From the NCBI GenBank assembly GCA_929200485.1, contig CAKMZU010000187.1:1-6927 (forward strand): a stretch of DNA of 6,927 bases, written 5' to 3'. The translations under genes were made by a program, and so were the position numbers. This document shows, piece by piece, positions 1 through 5,386 of the stretch; the first letter of the stretch is position 1; each line of letters opens with the position of its first letter. Source of the DNA: an uncultured Gammaproteobacteria bacterium. GTDB lineage: Bacteria > Pseudomonadota > Gammaproteobacteria > Pseudomonadales > DT-91. Under the pieces are notes generated by a model, which saw nothing but the letters and a program-made list of their open reading frames with translations, did no database searches and was not told the DNA's origin.

Positions 1-2
1 TA

Positions 3-107
3 TCAATATCGGTGATAGGCATAGCTAATTTAGACGGTAAAACCTGCTTTAAATTCAATGTAATGGCGCAAATTCAAACAGTGGTGTATGATGCGGCCAT
101 ATTATGA
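3..107 (+). CDS. 3' end of an unidentified upstream gene (partial)
   Basis: An open frame enters from the left edge and ends at TGA 105-107, giving 34 residues with no start in the window; the other two + frames stop within the first 30 bases. The reading has a coding-like composition, with the pieces VIGIANLDGKTCFKF and VVYDAAIL. Alternating hydrophobic residues suggest beta strands, and the GxAxxDGK pattern is faintly like the last strands of a hotdog-fold (thioesterase or dehydratase) domain, but this is too short to name. It lies 18 bp upstream of the helicase start and in the same frame, so it may belong to the same transcript. I do not recognise the protein, and the chance that it is only a random open frame is real. 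Confidence 0.45.
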   Translation, partial: SISVIGIANLDGKTCFKFNVMAQIQTVVYDAAIL

Positions 108-125
108 ACTAAACGAGATAATAAT

Positions 126-1481
126 TTGATCATCAAGTGGTTTAAAGGCAGCAAAGAGAAAGCTTCTGATTCAGCGAGTAAGCAGCTGTCTGTCGATAAA
201 AAAAAACCATCTAAATCTCCATCCAAGAAGAACAAGCAACCGTCCAATACAGATAAATCTCAACGATCGAAAAAGTCCTTACGTCCAAAATGGGATATTA
301 ATACGTTTGATGTACCTGAAGTCGATGGAAAAACCCGTTTTCATGATTTATCAATCCACATCGACTTGATGCAGGCGATTCACCAATCCGGGTTTGATTA
401 CTGCACACCGATTCAAGCCCAGACCTTACCTCATACCTTAAAAGGGCAGGATGTCATTGGTAAGGCGCAAACAGGTACGGGAAAGACCGCTGCCTTCTTG
501 ATTACAGTGATGGATCAATTATTGTGTCACCCATTAGAGGGCAAGCGTTATCTGTCTGAGCCTCGAGCATTAATTATTGCGCCAACGCGAGAGCTGGTAA
601 AGCAAATTGAAGATGATGCAAAAAAACTGGGTCAATTTTCAGATTTATCTATTGTTTCACTGGTGGGGGGAGAAAAATTTGAAAAGCAAGAAAGCCAACT
701 GAAACGAGACTTTGTCGATATTGTCGTCGCCACCCCGGGTCGGCTTATTGATTTCGTTCAACAGAAAAAGATTTACCTTGATCGTGTTGAAATAATGGTA
801 TTGGATGAAGCAGATCGTATGCTTGATATGGGGTTTATTCCTCAGGTCAAACAAATTGTTCGTGCAACACCGCATAAGGAAAATCGACAGACCTTATTGT
901 TTAGTGCCACCTTTGATCAGGATATCATTAATCTCAGCAAGCAGTGGACGATTGATCCTTATGAGATTGAGGTCGAAGCAGAAACTGTCACCACGGATAA
1001 TGTCGAACAGATCAGCTATATGGTCGCTGACAGTGACAAGGTGCGTATGATTGCGAAGCTGACTAAAGAAGACGATGTTAAACATGCAATCATTTTTGCC
1101 AATCGAAAAGATCAATCCCAAACGCTCTATGACAAGCTGATTGGGTTAGGGTGTAAAGTTGGGATATTAACGGGCGATATTCAGCAATCAAAACGAACCC
1201 AAACCTTAAAGCAGTTTAAAGAAGGCAAGGTGAATGTGTTGATTGCAACGGATGTCGTTGGCCGAGGTATTCATATCGATGGCATTACCCATGTCATTAA
1301 TTATAACCTGCCGCAAGAACCTGAAAATTACGTTCACCGAATCGGCAGAACGGGCAGGGCCGGTGCCAAAGGGATTGCCATCAACTTAATTGGTGAAGAA
1401 GATACCTATGATGTTGAAACGCTCGAAACCTACTTAGGCTATAAGTTAGAGCTTAAATTACCGCCTGAGCATCTGCTTTAA
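126..1481 (+). CDS. rhlB: DEAD-box ATP-dependent RNA helicase, RhlB-like
   Basis: The 451-residue protein is an ATP-dependent RNA helicase of superfamily 2; RhlB family members unwind RNA and in E. coli work with RNase E in the degradosome. All core motifs are present: Q motif around GFDYCTPIQ (90-97), motif I AQTGTGKT (114-121), Ia PTREL (153-157), GG (181-182), Ib TPGR (203-206), DEAD (227-230), SAT (260-262), IIFAN (322-326), ATDVVGRG (374-381) and HRIGRTGR (404-411). A Lys/Ser-rich basic extension (about 10-55) precedes the core, as in pseudomonad-type RhlB proteins, while the long basic C-terminal tail of E. coli RhlB is absent. The start is TTG at 126, preceded by GAG at 115-117. No in-frame ATG, GTG or TTG lies between the upstream in-frame stop (105-107) and 126, and the next in-frame ATG is codon 82, so TTG is strongly favoured. 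RhlB is the best assignment; another DEAD-box paralogue such as RhlE is less likely, given the CTPIQ and GDIQQSKR-type sequences. Confidence 0.93.
   Translation: MIIKWFKGSKEKASDSASKQLSVDKKKPSKSPSKKNKQPSNTDKSQRSKKSLRPKWDINTFDVPEVDGKTRFHDLSIHIDLMQAIHQSGFDYCTPIQAQTLPHTLKGQDVIGKAQTGTGKTAAFLITVMDQLLCHPLEGKRYLSEPRALIIAPTRELVKQIEDDAKKLGQFSDLSIVSLVGGEKFEKQESQLKRDFVDIVVATPGRLIDFVQQKKIYLDRVEIMVLDEADRMLDMGFIPQVKQIVRATPHKENRQTLLFSATFDQDIINLSKQWTIDPYEIEVEAETVTTDNVEQISYMVADSDKVRMIAKLTKEDDVKHAIIFANRKDQSQTLYDKLIGLGCKVGILTGDIQQSKRTQTLKQFKEGKVNVLIATDVVGRGIHIDGITHVINYNLPQEPENYVHRIGRTGRAGAKGIAINLIGEEDTYDVETLETYLGYKLELKLPPEHLL
198..206 (+). repeat. A9 homopolymer run early in the helicase gene
   Basis: Nine consecutive A residues form three in-phase AAA codons (Lys25-Lys27) in the basic N-terminal extension. 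The downstream frame is intact as given. Runs of this length are known sites for replication or transcription slippage, and a one-base change here would terminate the helicase before its core. Confidence 0.7.
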
Positions 1482-1515
1482 TAATATTTATTTCGATACA
1501 TTCTTTGAAAGACCT

Positions 1516-3258
1516 GTGCAACATCTTACCCCCTCAACTTATCCAAATCCAATAGACGAGATGTCTCTTTCAGAAAGCTATTACCAGCTCGATGAGAGAG
1601 AGCAAACCGTTTGGGATGGGATAATTGAACAAGGCATAAGCAGCTGGGCTGACCGCTTTGAGCGTTTAGCGGATCTTTATACTGATAAAATGGTTATTGA
1701 GTGTGTTCACACAAAGACGCGATGGAGTTACCGTGATTTAGATCGGTTTGCCGATAATATCGCCGGTTGGGCGATTAGGCTCAGAGAATCACGCATCGGC
1801 ATTTGTTTGAATAACAGCCCAGAGTTTTTAGCATCAGTGTTGGGCTTGGCTAAAGCAGGTATAACAGCGGTGCTTTTCAATACCCGTGAACCCTCACAAC
1901 GATTAGATGAACTGGCAAAAAAAAATCAGGTTAAAACGGTACTTACCCTCAACCAGCCGGATGAAATAACGGCTATACTCCCAAAAATTCAGGGAGTGTT
2001 CAATTATGATGTGGCAAGGTTACTGGCGATACCGTGGCAAGGGCGAGTGACGAAAGTCCATCGACAACAGATTAGCCTTGATGATACAGCCGTTGTCATT
2101 TTTACCAGTGGTACATCAGGGTTAAGTAAAGGCGCTTTATTCAGTCACAGGCGACTCATCGGTGCAGGTATCGCATGGTCCTTAAGAAATACATTTGATC
2201 AGAATACGCGCTGCTATATTCCACTACCGCTTTATCATGGTAATGGTCTGGCAGTTGCATTTGCCAGCTGTATTGAAGCAGGTGGTACGGCGGTAATACG
2301 GGAACGTTTTTCAGTCAGCGCTTTTCTTTCAGATATACGACAATATCAATGCAACAGTGCCGTTTACATCGGTGAATTGTGGCGCTACTTATTGAATTCC
2401 AAGCCTCAAACGAATGATGCGGACAACCCCTTGAAAACTGTGTTTGGTAATGGGTTGAGCATGGATATGTGGGAAGCGGTAACACAGCGATTTGCCATTG
2501 ATCATGTTGTTGAGCACTTCGGTGCAACAGAAATGCCCGCGAGTGCGCTGACTAACTGGTTTGATGTACCAGGCTATTGTGGTTTTATACCGCCTGAACA
2601 CGCGCATGCGAAAAATATAGTGCTGGTTAATTCGGATAATCTGGTTGTGCCTGACGGTGAAGCGGGTGAGGCATTGCTTAGAGTGCCCGGAGGAGAGTAT
2701 AAAGGTTATCTGGATGAAAGTCAGAATGCGGCTAAAGTCATTAAGGGTTTGTTTGGTGAAGATGATTTGTGGTGGCGTTCAGGTGATTTGTTAAAACGTA
2801 ACACGAAAGGTTTTTTTACCTTTATTGACAGACTAGATGGCAGCTTTCGCTGGAAGGGTGAGAATGTCAGTACATTGGACGTGGAGCAGGCAATTTATGC
2901 CAGTGGGTTGGTGAAAGAGGCCGTTGTTTATGGCGTTAAAATTATCGGTTTACCAGGTAAAGCAGGTATGGCATCCATTGTTCCAAAAGACGTCATGAGT
3001 GAAGATTCAGTGAATCGGCTGTTGGATTTTCTTCAAAAACGACTTGCGCCTTATGCTATTCCGTTATTGGTTCGGGTGATGCCAGATAACCATCCGACCA
3101 CCACTACCTTGAAAATATTGAAAACCCGGCTTGCGGCTGAGAGTATGAAGCTTTTGGATAAATATCCACACTTTATGTTGATCAATGGAACTTATCACTT
3201 AAAGGATGCCTCAACACTTAATAAAATATTAACAGTGGAGGAGAGCAGTAGAGGATGA
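1516..3258 (+). CDS. AMP-forming acyl-CoA synthetase, FATP / very-long-chain (FadD6-like) type
   Basis: This 580-residue member of the ANL adenylating superfamily is predicted to activate a carboxylic acid, probably a long-chain fatty acid, with ATP and then transfer it to CoA. Visible motifs are the P-loop TSGTSGLSKG (197-206), PLYHGNG (238-244), A5 motif FGATE (335-339) and SGDLL (422-426). The FATP hallmark DRLDGSFRWKGENVST (438-453) is followed by VYGVKIIGLPGKAGMA, which separates it from FadD and non-ribosomal peptide adenylation domains. Lys533 in TTTTLKILK aligns with the catalytic A10 lysine (TGTFKQRK-like in FATPs). No signal peptide or clear transmembrane helix is seen, so it is cytosolic or peripheral. 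The GTG start at 1516 follows GAAAGA; ATG at 1561 (codon 16) is the alternative. It lies 34 bp after the helicase, and its stop overlaps the next start in ATGA, implying translational coupling. Substrate chain length cannot be read from the sequence, and the acid could be something other than a fatty acid. Confidence 0.9.
   Translation: MQHLTPSTYPNPIDEMSLSESYYQLDEREQTVWDGIIEQGISSWADRFERLADLYTDKMVIECVHTKTRWSYRDLDRFADNIAGWAIRLRESRIGICLNNSPEFLASVLGLAKAGITAVLFNTREPSQRLDELAKKNQVKTVLTLNQPDEITAILPKIQGVFNYDVARLLAIPWQGRVTKVHRQQISLDDTAVVIFTSGTSGLSKGALFSHRRLIGAGIAWSLRNTFDQNTRCYIPLPLYHGNGLAVAFASCIEAGGTAVIRERFSVSAFLSDIRQYQCNSAVYIGELWRYLLNSKPQTNDADNPLKTVFGNGLSMDMWEAVTQRFAIDHVVEHFGATEMPASALTNWFDVPGYCGFIPPEHAHAKNIVLVNSDNLVVPDGEAGEALLRVPGGEYKGYLDESQNAAKVIKGLFGEDDLWWRSGDLLKRNTKGFFTFIDRLDGSFRWKGENVSTLDVEQAIYASGLVKEAVVYGVKIIGLPGKAGMASIVPKDVMSEDSVNRLLDFLQKRLAPYAIPLLVRVMPDNHPTTTTLKILKTRLAAESMKLLDKYPHFMLINGTYHLKDASTLNKILTVEESSRG
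1917..1925 (+). repeat. A9 homopolymer run in the acyl-CoA synthetase gene
   Basis: Nine A residues span codons for Ala-Lys-Lys-Asn around residue 134-137. The frame is intact. It is the same kind of slippage-prone tract as in the helicase gene. Confidence 0.65.
3237..3243 (+). promoter_or_regulatory. Shine-Dalgarno GGAGGAG for the GT-A-like gene
   Basis: GGAGGAG lies inside the end of the acyl-CoA synthetase gene, 11 bases before the ATG at 3255. It is the strongest ribosome-binding sequence in the cluster. Together with the 4-base ATGA overlap it supports the chosen start of the following gene and coupled translation. Confidence 0.6.
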
Positions 3259-3983
3259 ATATAGCAGCAACGCGTTTTCATACCAATGGTGGAAAAACTC
3301 AGCCTGACCTTGAAATATTAAAGGCGTGGTGCTCTCAGGCCTTGGCCTATGCTGATCAGTTATTAGTTGCTACAGACCATTATTTATTTGAATCAGTCGA
3401 GCGGGGATTGTTTGAGTTTTGTCAGACAGTGAAGGTATTGCTTGTTAACCCCTGGCAGGGTTTTACAACCCCTTTAAATGCCTTGTTGGATGAGGCGACA
3501 CGTTTTGGTGGGCGGTCGATTTTGATTCAAAGTGTTGAAGTTCAAAGCAGGCCATCGCATATTCGTTTATTACATGAGCATTTGCATGAAGATACCTTGG
3601 TGGTTGGCGCTAAACTGACAAAAGAGCATGGTCAATCAACCGGCATCCAGAAAATTGATGCACTTAATTCGCCCTGGAATACACTCGCATTGTGGGATTT
3701 GCAGAAACTGAATATTACAGGTTTTTCTGGCTTAAGTAATGGGGTGTTGGATGGTATACCCGGTGGTATGGAGGAAGTTGTCACTATCTCATTACTGCAG
3801 CATTTGTATCCAGATATGACTAAATCCAAGTTAATTCAATTACCTCATCTGAGTTGGGATATTATCTGGAATGATCAGGCGCGTTTAGATTACCATCAGA
3901 CGAAAATGAACAGTAAATTAAAACGTGCAGAGATACAGTTGCAGCACTGTCAACACCCACGCGGCAACGTTGAAGTGATGTAA
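3255..3983 (+). CDS. Uncharacterised protein, possible glycosyltransferase-A-like fold
   Basis: I do not recognise this 242-residue protein with certainty. It has no signal peptide or membrane segment. The order of features resembles a compact GT-A (nucleotide-sugar transferase-like) fold: a strand LLVATD (36-41), a second strand VLLVNPWQGFTTPLNAL (61-77) that recalls the asparagine-containing loop of family 2 enzymes, then GGRSILIQSVEV (85-96) where a DXD metal site would be expected. PWNTLALW (140-147), an acidic DGIPGGMEEV segment (166-175) and a basic C-terminal part with HQTKMNSKLKRAE (214-226) follow. No true DXD is present; SVE occupies its place. The start overlaps the acyl-CoA synthetase stop by 4 bases, and the stop overlaps the next ATG by 1 base, so it is locked between two enzymes and probably acts in their pathway. 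Glycosyltransferase or nucleotidyltransferase activity is only a suggestion from fold-like patterns. It could also be a catalytically inactive or accessory subunit. Confidence 0.8.
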   Translation: MNIAATRFHTNGGKTQPDLEILKAWCSQALAYADQLLVATDHYLFESVERGLFEFCQTVKVLLVNPWQGFTTPLNALLDEATRFGGRSILIQSVEVQSRPSHIRLLHEHLHEDTLVVGAKLTKEHGQSTGIQKIDALNSPWNTLALWDLQKLNITGFSGLSNGVLDGIPGGMEEVVTISLLQHLYPDMTKSKLIQLPHLSWDIIWNDQARLDYHQTKMNSKLKRAEIQLQHCQHPRGNVEVM

Positions 3984-5374
3984 TGCCAAAGGAGATGATT
4001 TATAACGAATCAAGACAGTTTTCCTGTCGCCCAAAAAAAATATTTGTTCCGGAGAATACAGCGGAGTTGGCTCAGCAGCTCGAATCCATTCGCAAAACGT
4101 CGATGTCCTTACGATTGGTTGGCGGTGCATTGTCGCCGAGCGATATGGCCATGAGTAATGATGCGCTCATACGGATGGATCAATTCAATAAAATCACCCA
4201 TATTAATCAAAAAAATCGAACGATAACCGTGCAACCCGGTGCGACACTTCATAAGATGAATCAAGCACTGGCAGCAGCAAATCTTGCCATGCCCGTGCTT
4301 GGCTCAATCACGAAGCAAACCATTGGAGGTGCGGTCGCAACGGGTACACATGGAACGGGAATAAACGTTGGCTCGCTGTCAACATTGGTGGCTTCGGCGC
4401 GTTTACTGACCGTTGAAGGTGATTGGATAGATACGGAGAAGTTAGACAAAACAGAAGGCCTGAATGGCATAGCCTTAAGCCTCGGGAGTCTCGGTATTGT
4501 CGCAGAACTCACACTGAATGTTTCAGATGCGTTTAATCTGTCTGTGACCGAAGCACCCAATACACTAGAAAATGTGCTTGAAAATCTACAGGAGCGGTTG
4601 CTATACGACCATTACCGTTTTTGGTATATCCCTCATGCTGACCGTGTCTGGGAGTGGCAAGCAACGCGTTGTGCGCCCACAAAGGGATCAGATAATCTAA
4701 CTATCGTCCAGCGCTTAAGGCGATGGTATGATGAAAAGCTGATTAATTATCATTGCTTTCAATTTCTGCTGTATATCAGCACGCACATGCCATCAATAGT
4801 CCCGGCAATTAACCGATGGACAGCACAAAAACGGTTCAATACCCCTAAAAACACCTTTAACGACAGCGTGTCGCAATTTACCTTTGATTGCCTGTTTCAG
4901 CAGCATGTGAATGAATGGAGTATCCCCATTGAAAAGACGCCACAAGCACTGACACAATTGCGCGATCTTATTGCGCATAAAGGTTATAAGGTTCATATGC
5001 CGATTGAAGTCCGTTTTGTCAAAGGCGATGACCTTTGGTTAAGCCCCTGTCAGGGACGGGATAGTTGTTATATTGGTGTGATCGCTTATACCCCTTACGG
5101 TAAACAACCGGAGTATCAAGCATACTTTCAGGATGTTGAGAAACTGATGTTGTCATTGGGCGGGCGGCCACACTGGGCGAAATATTTTTCTACTGAAGGC
5201 GATAAAATTGCTGCCAGTTATCCGCATTGGCAGGATTTTCAAATGCTAAGGAAAAAACTGGACCCTCACTATCGCTTGAGAAACGCATTTACAGAACGTG
5301 TTCTTGATAGCCAGCCGCTTGATAGTCAACCGCTTGATAGTCAACCGCTTGATAGTCAACCGCTTGATAGTTAA
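3983..5374 (+). CDS. FAD-dependent aldonolactone oxidase/dehydrogenase-like protein (ALO/GLDH family)
   Basis: This 463-residue flavoprotein of the vanillyl-alcohol-oxidase (VAO) fold has an N-terminal FAD-binding PCMH domain (about 15-180) and a C-terminal ALO domain. Family members oxidise aldono-1,4-lactones (to ascorbate or erythroascorbate) or alditols. The FAD loop reads GGALSPSDMA (47-56), with Leu50 where oxidases such as ALO carry the FAD-linking His. GSITKQTIGG (107-116) and GTHGTG (121-126) are typical pyrophosphate-binding loops. PIEVRF (340-345) supplies the Glu342/Arg344 pair expected at the substrate site, and RPHWAK (395-400) matches the family C-terminal HWAK motif. No signal peptide is seen. 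The C-terminus is an unusual LDSQP repeat (441-463). The start at 3983 overlaps the previous TAA by one base. A second in-frame ATG (3995, Met5) directly abuts an AAAGGAG sequence, too close to serve it normally, so the exact start is uncertain by four codons. An alditol-oxidase or DprE1-like function is possible. Confidence 0.9.
   Translation: MPKEMIYNESRQFSCRPKKIFVPENTAELAQQLESIRKTSMSLRLVGGALSPSDMAMSNDALIRMDQFNKITHINQKNRTITVQPGATLHKMNQALAAANLAMPVLGSITKQTIGGAVATGTHGTGINVGSLSTLVASARLLTVEGDWIDTEKLDKTEGLNGIALSLGSLGIVAELTLNVSDAFNLSVTEAPNTLENVLENLQERLLYDHYRFWYIPHADRVWEWQATRCAPTKGSDNLTIVQRLRRWYDEKLINYHCFQFLLYISTHMPSIVPAINRWTAQKRFNTPKNTFNDSVSQFTFDCLFQQHVNEWSIPIEKTPQALTQLRDLIAHKGYKVHMPIEVRFVKGDDLWLSPCQGRDSCYIGVIAYTPYGKQPEYQAYFQDVEKLMLSLGGRPHWAKYFSTEGDKIAASYPHWQDFQMLRKKLDPHYRLRNAFTERVLDSQPLDSQPLDSQPLDSQPLDS
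4033..4040 (+). repeat. A8 homopolymer run near the start of the flavoprotein gene
   Basis: Eight A residues cover Lys18-Lys19-Ile20 of the aldonolactone oxidase-like gene. The frame is intact. It is a potential slippage site before the FAD domain. Confidence 0.6.
5303..5374 (+). repeat. 15-bp in-frame tandem repeat forming the flavoprotein C-terminus
   Basis: Units of CTTGATAGYCARCCG start at 5303, 5318, 5333 and 5348. The last three are identical, and the first differs at two third positions (AGC CAG instead of AGT CAA). A fifth partial unit at 5363 reads CTTGATAGT then TAA. Each unit encodes Leu-Asp-Ser-Gln-Pro, so gain or loss of units keeps frame. In the fifth unit the expected CAA is TAA, so the stop differs from the repeat codon by a single C-to-T change. 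Confidence 0.97.
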
Positions 5375-5376
5375 AC

Positions 5377-5385
5377 AAGGTAAGG
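5377..5385 (+). promoter_or_regulatory. Ribosome-binding region AAGGTAAGG before the reductase gene
   Basis: AAGG at 5377-5380 sits 6 bases from the ATG at 5387 and 9 bases from a second in-frame ATG at 5390. It lies in the 12-base gap after the flavoprotein stop. Either ATG could be used; the difference is one residue. Confidence 0.5.
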
Positions 5386-5386
5386 C

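Noticed and set aside
805..1121. Small overlapping open frames on both strands within the helicase gene
   Set aside because: They overlap conserved helicase motifs in other frames and show no independent start signals or recognisable protein features.
1516..3258. Non-ribosomal peptide or fatty-acyl-AMP ligase adenylation protein
   Set aside because: The FRWKGENVST block and the following GLPGKAGMA are FATP-type signatures, and no carrier-protein domain or gene is adjacent.
4261..4560. 99-codon open frame on the - strand within the flavoprotein gene
   Set aside because: It lies entirely opposite well-conserved FAD-domain motifs, has no ribosome-binding site of note, and reads as a shadow of codon bias.
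5303..5374. Repeat-derived C-terminus as a membrane anchor or sorting signal
   Set aside because: LDSQP units are acidic and hydrophilic with no hydrophobic stretch, and no known sorting motif is present.
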